From: Dyadobacter sp. CY343
GTDB taxonomy: Bacteria > Bacteroidota > Bacteroidia > Cytophagales > Spirosomataceae
Assembly (NCBI RefSeq): GCF_021390335.1
Contig: NZ_JAJUXK010000001.1
Location: forward strand, 1,240,001-1,304,000
Length of the DNA: 64,000 bases
Direction: 5' to 3'
Shown: positions 18,463 through 26,561 of the stretch, piece after piece
Layout: each line of letters opens with the position of its first letter
How positions within the stretch are numbered: position 1 is the stretch's first letter
The notes under the pieces: generated by a model
Database searches by the model: none
Told to the model about the DNA's origin: nothing
What the model saw: only the letters and a program-made list of their open reading frames with translations
Program-made: the position numbers and the translations under genes

Positions 18463-19335
18463 TTACAGAAAATACTTCTGATACGCCACCGGTAATGTAT
18501 CAAGTTGTTTAATGCGAACGTCGCGGAAGAAAACCTCCGCGGCTTCGCTTTGCAGCTGGATCTTGCCGCTGGTCATCGGAACCTCTTCGCCGCCGGTTTT
18601 AATGTAGCGTGAATTTTTCAAGACCATCACCACGTGGCCGTTCACAATATGCAGACTTTGTCCCTCAAAGCAGATCAGTTCAAGCGTATTCCATTCATTA
18701 TCAGGCTTTTCGAAATTACCGGAACGCATGCAGAAATAGTCACTTCCTGACTTGAATGTACCAAAAGGCTGACCTTCATCTGCGACGCGGTTCATCACAC
18801 CTTCGGAAGGAAATGACCGGATATCGATCGCAGAACTGGCCTGGCACCAGAAGTCTCCCATGTGTCCTTCCATAATCTGAAACTCCTGCGAAAGCATCCA
18901 GGTACGCCAGTACTCAGCGCCCGCTTCCCCGTTTGAATGGTATAAAATGCCTGAGTCGCGCAGCTTTTGCAACCTGGGTTCGTACTTCTGCTTGCCCCAT
19001 TTTACCTGCAATTTGAGGTGATAATTTTTGTACGACTGTTTGCTGATCAGGCACCCGTAAATCTCGCCGCTAACGCGCAAAACCGGGCCGCCCGGCTCGT
19101 TCAGCACTGAAAAAACCTGACCTTTATCCTTGTTATATCCCACGGGGGCTATTGCTTTACCGGCGGCGTCTACCGGTATTTTTCCATTATAGTTATCTTT
19201 GTGTTTATAGCTCAGGTAATTTTCCCATTGACTGAGATCTTTATCCAGAAGAACTTCCCATTCGTCTTTCTCTTGCACAGAAGAAAGGGTGCAAATAGTC
19301 GTGAATGCAGCCAGGAGTAAAATTGCTAATCTCAT
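18463..19335 (-). CDS. Secreted DUF1080 (3-keto-disaccharide hydrolase-type) protein
   Basis: This 290-residue protein has an N-terminal signal peptide and one DUF1080 domain, a concanavalin-like beta-sandwich. Typical elements are EWEVLLDKDLSQWENY, FSVLNEPGGPVLRVSGEIYG, ISKQSYKNYHLKLQVKWG, a GILYHSNG strand and the C-terminal GKIQLQSEAAEVFFRDVRI. Members are secreted or periplasmic sugar-binding or glycoside-cleaving proteins, some acting on 3-keto-glucosides. The gene is followed by a convergent esterase and is divergent from an AraC regulator, which may control it. Confidence 0.9.
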   Translation of the reverse strand: MRLAILLLAAFTTICTLSSVQEKDEWEVLLDKDLSQWENYLSYKHKDNYNGKIPVDAAGKAIAPVGYNKDKGQVFSVLNEPGGPVLRVSGEIYGCLISKQSYKNYHLKLQVKWGKQKYEPRLQKLRDSGILYHSNGEAGAEYWRTWMLSQEFQIMEGHMGDFWCQASSAIDIRSFPSEGVMNRVADEGQPFGTFKSGSDYFCMRSGNFEKPDNEWNTLELICFEGQSLHIVNGHVVMVLKNSRYIKTGGEEVPMTSGKIQLQSEAAEVFFRDVRIKQLDTLPVAYQKYFL

Positions 19336-19452
19336 ATTCGATTCAGGTTGTAAGTCCGGTAATCTGTTTTTTTACAAAAATAGAAATGAGAAAGCCGGCG
19401 CTTTTGTACAAATCCATTATTTGCCGGTAGATTTACATTAACCTCTCTGCCC

Positions 19453-20280
19453 ATGAAAAGATATACACTTCACGAGCCGTTCAGTATTTACCACTTTGAA
19501 GCGGATGTGTGGCAGCATTCTGTGCATAAGCACACCTATTTCGAGATCATTTTCATTCTGAATGGAAGCGGGCTGCATCATATCAACGGCCACGCCTACG
19601 AATATGTGAGCGGCGACGTTTTCCTGCTGGGACCGGAGGATTTTCACCATTTCGAGATCAGTGAAATCACCGAATTTTGCTTTGTTCGTTTTAACGAAAC
19701 CGTCGAAAAAGAGCAGCCGGAAGCGGCGTGGCAGCCTATCATCAAAACTTTACTCAGCACCTCTTCGCAAAGCTCCAATTCCATCGTGACCGATAAGCAG
19801 GAAAAACAGAAGTTACTGCATTTGCTGGCCGTGCTGGAGGCGGAATGTGCGAATGAAAAGTCTGCTTATTTCGATATGGTGCGGGACAGCATTTTGCGGA
19901 GTATGCTGCTTGTACTCGCACGCAATCTTTTCAACCATTCCCCGGCAAGCGAGGCAAAGAAATACTCCGTGGAGGCGATTCTGATGTACGTTCGACAGCA
20001 CATTTTCGAGCCGGAACGCCTCACTATCGGGCATCTGGCCAGGCAGTTCAATTATGCGCCCGCCTATATCAGCCTCTTTTTCAAACGGCATACCGGCGAG
20101 TCGCTCAAACAATATATTATCAGGAGTAAAGTCAGGATCATTGAATCGCGGCTGCTTTACAGTAAACGGTCGCTGACCGAGATCGCAGACGAATTTGGAT
20201 ACACCGATGAAAGCCACCTTTGCAGGCAGTTCCGCAAATACGCAGGTGTTTCGCCTGCCTCGTTCCGCCAGCGCGGGTAG
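19453..20280 (+). CDS. AraC-family regulator with N-terminal cupin sensor
   Basis: 275 residues. The N-terminal cupin (about 10-100) shows WQHSVHKHTYFEIIFILNG and YEYVSGDVFLLGPEDFHHFE, a sugar-sensing fold. The C-terminal AraC HTH (about 175-272) contains LARQFNYAPAYISLFFKRHTGES and IADEFGYTDESHLCRQFRKY. It is divergent from the DUF1080 gene, separated by 117 bases, suggesting local control. The effector is unknown. Confidence 0.92.
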   Translation: MKRYTLHEPFSIYHFEADVWQHSVHKHTYFEIIFILNGSGLHHINGHAYEYVSGDVFLLGPEDFHHFEISEITEFCFVRFNETVEKEQPEAAWQPIIKTLLSTSSQSSNSIVTDKQEKQKLLHLLAVLEAECANEKSAYFDMVRDSILRSMLLVLARNLFNHSPASEAKKYSVEAILMYVRQHIFEPERLTIGHLARQFNYAPAYISLFFKRHTGESLKQYIIRSKVRIIESRLLYSKRSLTEIADEFGYTDESHLCRQFRKYAGVSPASFRQRG

Positions 20281-20442
20281 GGTTGCGGTCGATCCTGATC
20301 CGCCGGTTCCGGTTGTTGGAAGTTGGTTCGTGAACCGGATTTTAAAAAACTAGTTGGTGACATATTGCCTCTCCATCCGTTTTTGTTAAGTTTATAACTG
20401 ATACCCTGTCAGGGATATTAGGATCGGAAACAGGCTTTTACC

Positions 20443-20697
20443 GTGCTGCTATTTGAACTTCTTCTTTTTATTGTGGTCGGAACGTTCGTGTTCATCGTCA
20501 GCCTTATCGCTGAATGGATCGAAACGAAATTTCCACCCAGGATCAAGCCGCCCCGGCCCAAACGTCGCCGCGAGATCAAAGCCGATCTGGACTTACTTCA
20601 CCGGTCTTACCAACTCGGCCTGCTTGATGAAGCCGACTATCTGGATCAGAGTGATGAGCTGATTGACCAGCTGGCGGAGTTGACTTATGGGGAGTAG
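20443..20697 (+). CDS. Small SHOCT-like membrane protein
   Basis: 84 codons with a GTG start. One transmembrane helix (about 3-25) is followed by a proline/arginine-rich linker (PPRIKPPRPKRRRE) and a soluble helical tail, ADLDLLHRSYQLGLLDEADY, that resembles short SHOCT/PspC-type oligomerisation tails. Function is not recognised. Coding character is good, with no competing frame. A polypurine repeat starts immediately after its stop. Confidence 0.6.
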   Translation: MLLFELLLFIVVGTFVFIVSLIAEWIETKFPPRIKPPRPKRRREIKADLDLLHRSYQLGLLDEADYLDQSDELIDQLAELTYGE

Positions 20698-20775
20698 AGG
20701 TAGGAAGGGAGGACGGAGGAAGGGAGGAAGGAGGAAGGGAGGAAAGGGAGGAAGGGAGGATGGAGGATGGAGGAG
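20698..20775. repeat. Polypurine (GGA/GGAAG) simple repeat between convergent genes
   Basis: About 78 bases made almost entirely of G and A on the plus strand, as irregular GGAGGAAG-type repeats with only a few C/T interruptions. It fills the whole gap between the stop of the small membrane protein and the stop of the GH28 gene. Such tracts can form triplex or G-quadruplex structures and vary in length by slippage. No conventional terminator hairpin is visible here. Confidence 0.9.
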
Positions 20776-20779
20776 CTAG

Positions 20780-22108
20780 TTAGTTTAGTTGTTTTTTGTT
20801 GACTACGACATTTTTCATTTTGAAATTCTTGACTGTTTTTTTGTCGTAGTCTGCGTTTTTGGCGGTTATGTTTAGGTTTTCGAAGTTGAAGTTTGATAGT
20901 TTATCATAATCGCCGGGGCTTACGTCGAAGAAAACTTCGCATTTCAGGTTAATGTTTTTGAGGCTGATATTGTCGCAATAGGATAGCGGGACGTCTTTTC
21001 TTCCTTTTAAATCAAAAAATTGCTTCCAGGGTTTTACGTAGATCAGACTATGTGCATAGCCGTCGATATTTTCGACGCTCACAAACTCATATTTCTGCGG
21101 CGTGTCAGGTCGCATTTTGAGCCAGAGTACCCGCATTGCGTTGGTAATGTGACAGTTCCGCATGACGATATTCTTATTATGGATCGCCTCACTGCCGCAC
21201 GTAAGCGCCGCGTGGCAGAATCCGAAAGTACAGTCTTCGATGATCACATTGGTGTTCGCCCCATTGCCGGCTTGGGTATCTGCATAAGGTCCTTTTCCGC
21301 CTTTCAATGCGATCGCATCATCATTTACAGCCAGGTAGCAGCCTTTGATCAGCACATTATTGCACACATCCAGGTCAATTGCGTCGGTACTCGGCGCTTT
21401 GATCGGCTCGTGCGGGGCTGTGATTCGTACATTCAGGATCTTGATATTATTGCATTGGTAATAGTGGCTTGTCCAGAAACCTGAATTTTGGAGCGTCACG
21501 TCCTGTACCTGCACATCGTTGCTTTTCCAGATAAAAACCAGCCGGGGGCGCGATACTTCCAGATTCGTGCAGTTGGGGTCTTCCTTCCTCCGTTGCCAGA
21601 ATGCCTTCCAGTAATTAAGGCCATTGCCGTCGATAATCCCTTTTCCCGAGATCGTAAAGCCATTTACACCATAAGCATTTACCAGTGCCGGGAAATAATC
21701 CAGCGTTTGTCCCTCCATTCGTGAAGGCATTTTCGGGTAGTCCGCGATCTGGTCGGACCCTTTCAATACCGCGCCTTCCGACAGGTACAAATGTGTTTTG
21801 GGCTTGAAAAACAAAGCGCCGCTCAGAAATGTACCTTTTGGAATCACGATCACGCCGCCGCCTTCACTGTGTGCCAGATCAATGATTTTTTGAATAGCGG
21901 CAGTTTGTAAAATGCTGCTGTCCGCTGATGCACCGAGTTTCGTAATAACAAATTGTTTGCCCAGATCTTGCAGATCTGTTTTGGAACTATCAGAAAACCA
22001 GGCCGGTATTCGGGTTCCGTCGGGAAACGTGGCAGATCTTTCAGTTTGGGAAAATGCGGCATTGGCAATGCAGCAGAGCAATAGCAGGAGCAAACTGTAT
22101 CTTTTCAT
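20780..22108 (-). CDS. GH28 polygalacturonase-family glycosidase
   Basis: About 442 residues from the ATG at 22108 (MKRYSLLLLLL, signal peptide to about FSQ). An upstream in-frame extension is unlikely because it precedes the signal peptide. It is a right-handed beta-helix with GH28 landmarks: GKGIIDGNG, then STDAIDL and VNDDAIALKG carrying the catalytic aspartates. The usual GHG loop is replaced by a CGSEAI loop, as in divergent members acting on rhamnogalacturonan or exo substrates. Predicted to cleave pectic polysaccharide in the periplasm or outside; exact specificity unknown. It is monocistronic, ending against the polypurine tract. Confidence 0.88.
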   Translation of the reverse strand: MKRYSLLLLLLCCIANAAFSQTERSATFPDGTRIPAWFSDSSKTDLQDLGKQFVITKLGASADSSILQTAAIQKIIDLAHSEGGGVIVIPKGTFLSGALFFKPKTHLYLSEGAVLKGSDQIADYPKMPSRMEGQTLDYFPALVNAYGVNGFTISGKGIIDGNGLNYWKAFWQRRKEDPNCTNLEVSRPRLVFIWKSNDVQVQDVTLQNSGFWTSHYYQCNNIKILNVRITAPHEPIKAPSTDAIDLDVCNNVLIKGCYLAVNDDAIALKGGKGPYADTQAGNGANTNVIIEDCTFGFCHAALTCGSEAIHNKNIVMRNCHITNAMRVLWLKMRPDTPQKYEFVSVENIDGYAHSLIYVKPWKQFFDLKGRKDVPLSYCDNISLKNINLKCEVFFDVSPGDYDKLSNFNFENLNITAKNADYDKKTVKNFKMKNVVVNKKQLN

Positions 22109-22249
22109 GAAAAACGACTGATGGATATCAATCACAATTTGCGATTTTTTTGGTTGAATGCAGCATGTCGAGAATCCGGTTGGCATGCTTTTGCTGTAAC
22201 TAATTGACAAAGCTACGCGCAGGATTCACTGCGCATTACAACCAAGAGC

Positions 22250-22936
22250 ATGAGCCAAATTGAAGCAAAGGTTTTGTCATTTGAACAAGTCCGGGAGTTG
22301 CCCGATTCCTGGTCGGGAGTTGACTACGTTAACCTGCTGATCACCATGGACTACGACAATCCTCAGGAGATCAAAGATGGGGAACTGAAAGAAATGTGCA
22401 TGATGTCACTCACAGATTTCGAGCCCGAAGAAGCAGCAAAAATTGTACTCGATTACGTAATCGAAGGCCGGCTGACGGAAGGCCAGATCGAAAACTTGTC
22501 GCACGAGATATTGACTGAAAAGTTATGGGAAGAATATCCCGAACTGTCCCTGCATCCCGATCTGTTCCGTGCCACGCAGTTACTGTATGAAGCATATAAT
22601 GGGAAATTTCCCCGCGGAGAAGCGGTTCATTTTCAGCTTAGTATCACCGGTGAAATTGCTGAGTTGGGTGAGCAACCGGAAGCGGCGATTGTCAGGATAC
22701 TTGCAGCAGGAATGTCCGATCGCAGCCTGATCCACCGTCTATTTACCGATCAGCTCCAAGGCGGCAAATTTGAAGAAGCGAAGGATATCCTCTGGAAGCT
22801 GGAAACGATTTCCCGGGATGAAAATTCAGTCACTTACGATATCGTCAGCTCATCTTACTGGCTCGACGAGATCAAATATGCGGGTACTTACCAAGCGGAG
22901 GTCATCGCCAGTGCCGCAGAAGAAGACGCGGAATAG
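22250..22936 (+). CDS. Hypothetical acidic cytosolic protein
   Basis: This 228-residue protein is rich in Glu/Asp, with no signal peptide or membrane segment. It is mostly helical, with sequences such as LTDFEPEEAAKIVLDYVIEG and LTEGQIENLSHEILTEKLWEEYPE in the first half. I do not recognise the family. Neighbours (GH28 behind, VOC protein convergent ahead) give no functional hint. Coding is convincing from length and composition. Confidence 0.75.
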   Translation: MSQIEAKVLSFEQVRELPDSWSGVDYVNLLITMDYDNPQEIKDGELKEMCMMSLTDFEPEEAAKIVLDYVIEGRLTEGQIENLSHEILTEKLWEEYPELSLHPDLFRATQLLYEAYNGKFPRGEAVHFQLSITGEIAELGEQPEAAIVRILAAGMSDRSLIHRLFTDQLQGGKFEEAKDILWKLETISRDENSVTYDIVSSSYWLDEIKYAGTYQAEVIASAAEEDAE

Positions 22937-22947
22937 GATAAGCAAAC

Positions 22948-22973
22948 CTGGCGGGATCTCCGGAACCCGCCAG
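22948..22973. terminator. Hairpin between convergent genes
   Basis: Arms CTGGCGGG (22948-22955) and CCCGCCAG (22966-22973), loop of 10 bases, followed by ATTTTGA on the plus strand and by a short T-rich run on the minus strand. It lies in the 54-base gap between the converging acidic protein and VOC genes. Confidence 0.6.
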
Positions 22974-22990
22974 ATTTTGATATCTCCTAA

Positions 22991-23362
22991 TTATTCCCTC
23001 TTAAAAAACTCACCGAAATGCCATAATATCCCGGAAGGATCGTGCAGGAAGCATTCTCTGCCCCAATAATCGGTCTTAATCGGCGTCAATCTCACACCTT
23101 CATATTTTCCGGGCAGATCCAGCGCCTGCAAATCAGCATAGTAACGCTCCACATCATCCACTTCGAGGAAGATCATGCTGTTATCTATCCAATCTTTGAT
23201 ATAATAATCCTGCAAATAAAAGGCCAGCTGACCGAGCTTAAACACTGAAAAGTTGTGCTCCAATACAACTTCCTCAAACCCAAGATCCCGGTAAAACCGC
23301 CTCGATACCTCAAAATCCTTCGCCCCAATAAACGGCCGCATTGATATGGCGTTGTGTTTCAT
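22991..23362 (-). CDS. VOC-superfamily (glyoxalase/bleomycin-resistance) protein
   Basis: This 123-residue protein has the paired beta-alpha-beta-beta-beta layout of the vicinal oxygen chelate fold: SMRPFIGAKDFEVSRRFYRDLGF at the start, then SMIFLEVDDVERYYADL, and near the end RECFLHDPSGILWHFGEF. One module is complete, so it would act as a dimer. The C-terminal HDPSGILWHFGEF region resembles drug-binding rather than glyoxalase I members. Substrate unknown. Confidence 0.85.
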   Translation of the reverse strand: MKHNAISMRPFIGAKDFEVSRRFYRDLGFEEVVLEHNFSVFKLGQLAFYLQDYYIKDWIDNSMIFLEVDDVERYYADLQALDLPGKYEGVRLTPIKTDYWGRECFLHDPSGILWHFGEFFKRE

Positions 23363-23460
23363 AGTTTTTTATTTAAATATATCCGGTTTCTAACCGCTAA
23401 TCTGGTTTTCACAGCCTAATAGTAAACGGGTTCACTACAAAAGTGTCAATTATGGGAGTT

Positions 23461-23494
23461 TAACGATATTAGTCATAACGATTTTCTATATTTG
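23461..23494 (+). promoter_or_regulatory. Promoter and possible operator of the toxin-antitoxin cassette
   Basis: TATATTTG at 23487-23494 matches the Bacteroidota -7 element, 14 bases before the GTG start of the first gene. Two direct copies of TAACGAT (23461-23467 and 23476-23482) lie 15 bases apart just upstream, about one and a half helical turns. They are candidate binding sites for the XRE antitoxin. The -33 element is weak. Confidence 0.5.
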
Positions 23495-23508
23495 AACTTA
23501 ACTTATAA

Positions 23509-23973
23509 GTGAAGCGTATTCATATTGAGAAATACTCTAAAAATAAAAAACTGTCAATCTATACTGTCAGATATGATGATTGTGTTGAAAATGAGACGGA
23601 TATATTTTTGGATAAGTACCTTCGTCTGGGCTTTGAAGAAGATGTAATGATGATAAAAAGTTGGCTCAGAAACCTTGAAAATAGGGGGGCCATGGAACAT
23701 TATTTCAGGCACGAGAAAAGGGCAAACGCGGGGCCGATTGGATTTTCAAAGTTGAGAATTTATTGCATTCGCTGCCATGAGAATCTGATTATCTTGGATG
23801 GAGGCGGAGAGAAAAAAGGCCAGAAAACGCAGGATGGAGCAGAAACGAACACAGCTATGGAACTGATGAATGCAGTGGATATCGCGTTTGTGGAAAAAAT
23901 CAAGGACCGTGACATTGTATATTCTTTCGATAGGATGGATTTGTCAGGTGAACTTTTTGTAGATATAACTTAG
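23509..23973 (+). CDS. Putative RelE/HigB-like toxin of a TAC cassette
   Basis: 154 residues with a GTG start. The core resembles RelE/HigB-superfamily mRNA interferases: a helical segment (TDIFLDKYLRLGFEEDVMMI), then NRGAMEHYFRHEKRANAGPI and the strand pair KLRIYCIRCHENLIILDGGGEKK, typical of that fold. It is longer than most HigB proteins because of a C-terminal extension (about 110-154). The gene order toxin-antitoxin is that of HigBA. Only 2 bases separate it from the XRE gene. Base composition is clearly more AT-rich than flanking genes, suggesting transfer. Toxicity is inferred from family and context only. Confidence 0.6.
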   Translation: MKRIHIEKYSKNKKLSIYTVRYDDCVENETDIFLDKYLRLGFEEDVMMIKSWLRNLENRGAMEHYFRHEKRANAGPIGFSKLRIYCIRCHENLIILDGGGEKKGQKTQDGAETNTAMELMNAVDIAFVEKIKDRDIVYSFDRMDLSGELFVDIT

Positions 23974-23975
23974 CT

Positions 23976-24371
23976 ATGGGTAGACTGGATTCAATAGAAG
24001 CTAATAAGTCAATTAGCAGATTTGTTGACAAGAGTTTCGATATTTCAGACAGGATTGTTGAAATCCTTACACGGAAAAAGATAAGCCAGAGGCAGTTTGC
24101 AGCAATGTTAGGGAAAAGTGAGTCTGAAGTAAGCAAATGGCTATCGGGCACTCATAATTTCACTATCAAGACTATTGCACATTTGGAGGTAGTGTTGGAA
24201 GCAGTTATCATGGCAGTTATGAATGACAGCTTGGAGAGCAATGGAATTGAGTACGAAGATAAGGCACCAATCGCCGATTTTGTTGATTGCGAGAGCTGTT
24301 TAGACCATTTGGACGTTCCTTATTTAAGGGCTGAAAATCCGGTTAAATTTGTTGAGTACTCTGTTTCTTGA
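23976..24371 (+). CDS. XRE-family HTH antitoxin with C-terminal extension
   Basis: 131 residues. A Cro/C1-type helix-turn-helix occupies about 25-75 (KKISQRQFAAMLGKSESEVS, then KWLSGTHNFTIKTIAHLEVVL), as in HigA-type antitoxins. Beyond it is a roughly 50-residue tail (about 82-131) with a Cys-x2-Cys (DCESCLD) and hydrophobic YLRAENPVKFVEYSVS. In characterised toxin-antitoxin-chaperone systems a C-terminal extension of the antitoxin makes it depend on the SecB-like chaperone; this tail is a candidate for such a region. It would neutralise the upstream toxin and repress the operon. Confidence 0.75.
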   Translation: MGRLDSIEANKSISRFVDKSFDISDRIVEILTRKKISQRQFAAMLGKSESEVSKWLSGTHNFTIKTIAHLEVVLEAVIMAVMNDSLESNGIEYEDKAPIADFVDCESCLDHLDVPYLRAENPVKFVEYSVS

Positions 24372-24377
24372 ATCGTC

Positions 24378-24845
24378 GTGCTGGAAAAGATTGATATAAA
24401 GATCATTGACAGTAGCCTGGATAAGCTATATATAGAGAACCCAGTTGCAAAAGATTCCATCGTCTCCTTTCGCTTCAAGGTTGACAAATTTAAAGCTCAA
24501 ATTGAGACTGGTGAGCATAGATTACTAATGGTAACCAGCCGGGTTGAAATCTTTGCAATCCCTCAGACGCCGACAAATGAGGTGATCAAATTAGAGGCAA
24601 CCATATCATCAGTTTTTAAGGTCAAAGACATTGACAGCGTGTTGGATTTAGGAGACCATAAAATCCGTAATAAGGATTTGATGTTGAAAATATTCGACTT
24701 GGCATATTCCACCGCAAGAGGACTTCTGAGTGCCGCTGGCAGAGGAACAACCTTCCATAGTGCGCTCCTTCCGATAGTAGATCCAACAAGAATGGCATCA
24801 GGCTTTGAAGAACTGGTCACGTTAGACTTCAGTTATCTGAAATAA
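24378..24845 (+). CDS. SecB-like chaperone of a TAC cassette
   Basis: 155 residues, GTG start, 6 bases after the antitoxin. The predicted order is four beta-strands (FRFKVDKFKAQIE, LLMVTSRVEIFAI, VIKLEATISSVFKV) then a long helix and a C-terminal AYSTARGLLSAAGRGTTFHS followed by LLPIVDP. The helix, disordered glycine turn and LPIVDP ending match SecB-family chaperones, which finish in a similar PxxxxPxDF/D region. Solitary SecB-like proteins next to HigBA modules define TAC systems, known from Mycobacterium tuberculosis. Assignment is from pattern and context and needs a profile search. Confidence 0.6.
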   Translation: MLEKIDIKIIDSSLDKLYIENPVAKDSIVSFRFKVDKFKAQIETGEHRLLMVTSRVEIFAIPQTPTNEVIKLEATISSVFKVKDIDSVLDLGDHKIRNKDLMLKIFDLAYSTARGLLSAAGRGTTFHSALLPIVDPTRMASGFEELVTLDFSYLK

Positions 24846-25027
24846 TTCCCAACCCAATATTGACTTATCTGAATTTCCTATGCTACGAAAGGGCCCGGCT
24901 AGAACGCTGTGTCGCTCTTGTCGTTTAAAAAAGAAGCAAATAGAAACTAATCGAAGAAAAAAGGAAATATATTGAGTGAAAACGAAGTATAGATCGAAGG
25001 CAATAGGCTTATGCTGATAATTGGTAA

Positions 25028-25041
25028 GACTTTTAAAAGTC
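25028..25041. promoter_or_regulatory. Perfect 14-bp palindrome upstream of the fucosidase gene
   Basis: GACTTTTAAAAGTC is a perfect palindrome in the 285-base gap between the chaperone and fucosidase genes. It could be an operator; no other copy was noticed nearby. The rest of the gap holds only a 31-codon frame (24880-24975) that I do not call, and the terminator at 25082. Confidence 0.3.
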
Positions 25042-25081
25042 GGCCGTGTTCAGCATCCTGATGCCAGCAATATCTATTCGT

Positions 25082-25110
25082 CAGGCAGCGTGCGTGCTGC
25101 CTGTTTTTTT
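25082..25110 (+). terminator. Rho-independent terminator upstream of GH29
   Basis: Arms CAGGCAGC (25082-25089) and GCTGCCTG (25096-25103), 6-base loop, followed by seven T (25104-25110). It sits 237 bases after the chaperone stop and 21 before the fucosidase start, so it could end the TAC transcript or act as a leader attenuator for GH29. Confidence 0.8.
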
Positions 25111-25130
25111 ACACAAACTATTGAAAAACA

Positions 25131-26552
25131 ATGCATTATTTGTCAAGAATCACAGTCCTGGTTGCATTGCTGATTGGCCAGAAAGCTTTTGCCCAGGAAG
25201 CTTATCAGGCTAATTGGCAGTCTTTGGAAAAACATAAGGAAGTACCTGAATGGATGCGCGATGCGAAATTCGGGATTTACTGTCACTGGGGCGTATATGC
25301 GGTGCCTGCCTATAACAATGAACACTATATTCAGCACATGCACAACGACAGTCCCGACTATTCGAAGCTGGGTACCTATAAGCGGCATTTAGCGCTTTAC
25401 GGGCCGCTGGAAAAGTTTGACTACCATGATTTTATTCCGATGTTCAAAGGTGAAAAGTTCGATTCGGAAGAGTGGGCTGATCTTTTCGTAAAAGGCGGCG
25501 CGCGTTTCGCAGGGCCGGTAGCAGAACACCACGACGGATTTGCAATGTGGGACAGCGACCTTACCCCGTTCAATGCAAAGGATATGGGGCCAAAGCGCGA
25601 TGTAGTAGGTGAGTTGGAAAAGTCAATACGGAAACGCGGGATGAAATTTTTCACTTCCCTGCACCACGAACTCAATTATACCAATGTGAAAATGAAGCCC
25701 GGCTGGGCTGGTAGCGATCCGAAATATGCTAAACTGTACGGATCGACGATGAAAAAGGAGGAATGGGAGCAAATGTGGATGGACAAATGCAACGAGCTGA
25801 TCGACAAATACCACCCCGATGTGATTTACCACGACGCCTGGCTTGAACAGGTTCCGACACAAAATATCCAGAAATACCTTGCGCATTATTTTAATGAAGC
25901 CGACAAGCGGAATCAGGATGTGATCGTGACTTACAAAGGCGAAGATCTGCCTGCGGGCGTGGGTATGGAGGATCACGAAAATTCGAATCCCGACAAGATC
26001 ATCGAAAAACCCTGGCTCTGCGATTACTCGATCGGGACCGGGCTATCGTATTCGTGGGGCCACACCGATGGCATGGAAATCAGGCCGGCAAAGGAAATTA
26101 TCCATACGCTTGTGGAAGTGGTGAGCAAGAATGGCCAAATGCTTTTGAACCTGTCGCCACGCGCCGACGGGACTTTTCCTGAGGAACAGAAAGAGGTAGT
26201 TTATAAAGTTGGCCGCTGGATGTGGTCGTTTGGTGAGTCGCTGTACGAAACGCGGCCGTTTTCGGTTTTCGGAGAAACTACCGCGGCAAAACAGCAGGTT
26301 TTTTACACACAAAAAGGCAAAACGATTTACGCGATTTTCCTGGAATGGCCGGAAGCGGGCGTGGCAGTTAGTTTGAAGGAATTAAATGCAAAGTCCCTGC
26401 CGGGTAAAGTGAAGGCTGTCCATTTGCTAGGTTTAAAAAATCTGGTTAAATGCGAAAGTCAGCTAAACGCAGCGGGACTGAAACTGACAGTGCCGGCGAA
26501 AACGCGCGTGCCTTCTGATATTGCTTATGTTTTCAAAATCGAAACTGAATAG
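25131..26552 (+). CDS. GH29 alpha-L-fucosidase
   Basis: 473 residues with a signal peptide ending near KAFAQ (22). The GH29 barrel shows FGIYCHWGVYAVPAY, the conserved VAEHHDGFAMWDSDLT and SLHHELNY. The expected nucleophile is Asp235 in VIYHDAWLEQ. A C-terminal beta-sandwich follows the MLLNLSPRADGTFPEEQ motif. Length is normal. It releases alpha-linked fucose from glycans; linkage preference cannot be read from sequence. It is followed after 9 bases by the frameshifted glycosidase-like gene, so both were probably co-transcribed. Confidence 0.93.
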   Translation: MHYLSRITVLVALLIGQKAFAQEAYQANWQSLEKHKEVPEWMRDAKFGIYCHWGVYAVPAYNNEHYIQHMHNDSPDYSKLGTYKRHLALYGPLEKFDYHDFIPMFKGEKFDSEEWADLFVKGGARFAGPVAEHHDGFAMWDSDLTPFNAKDMGPKRDVVGELEKSIRKRGMKFFTSLHHELNYTNVKMKPGWAGSDPKYAKLYGSTMKKEEWEQMWMDKCNELIDKYHPDVIYHDAWLEQVPTQNIQKYLAHYFNEADKRNQDVIVTYKGEDLPAGVGMEDHENSNPDKIIEKPWLCDYSIGTGLSYSWGHTDGMEIRPAKEIIHTLVEVVSKNGQMLLNLSPRADGTFPEEQKEVVYKVGRWMWSFGESLYETRPFSVFGETTAAKQQVFYTQKGKTIYAIFLEWPEAGVAVSLKELNAKSLPGKVKAVHLLGLKNLVKCESQLNAAGLKLTVPAKTRVPSDIAYVFKIETE

Positions 26553-26561
26553 TTCATTAAT

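Noticed and set aside
19375-19382. TATTTTTG on the minus strand as a promoter for the DUF1080 gene
   Set aside because: Fits a -7 element, but no -33 at suitable spacing was seen in the divergent gap, so it was not listed.
24880-24975. 31-codon basic frame with two Cys after the chaperone gene
   Set aside because: Too short, very Lys/Arg-rich by chance, no conserved context; left uncalled.
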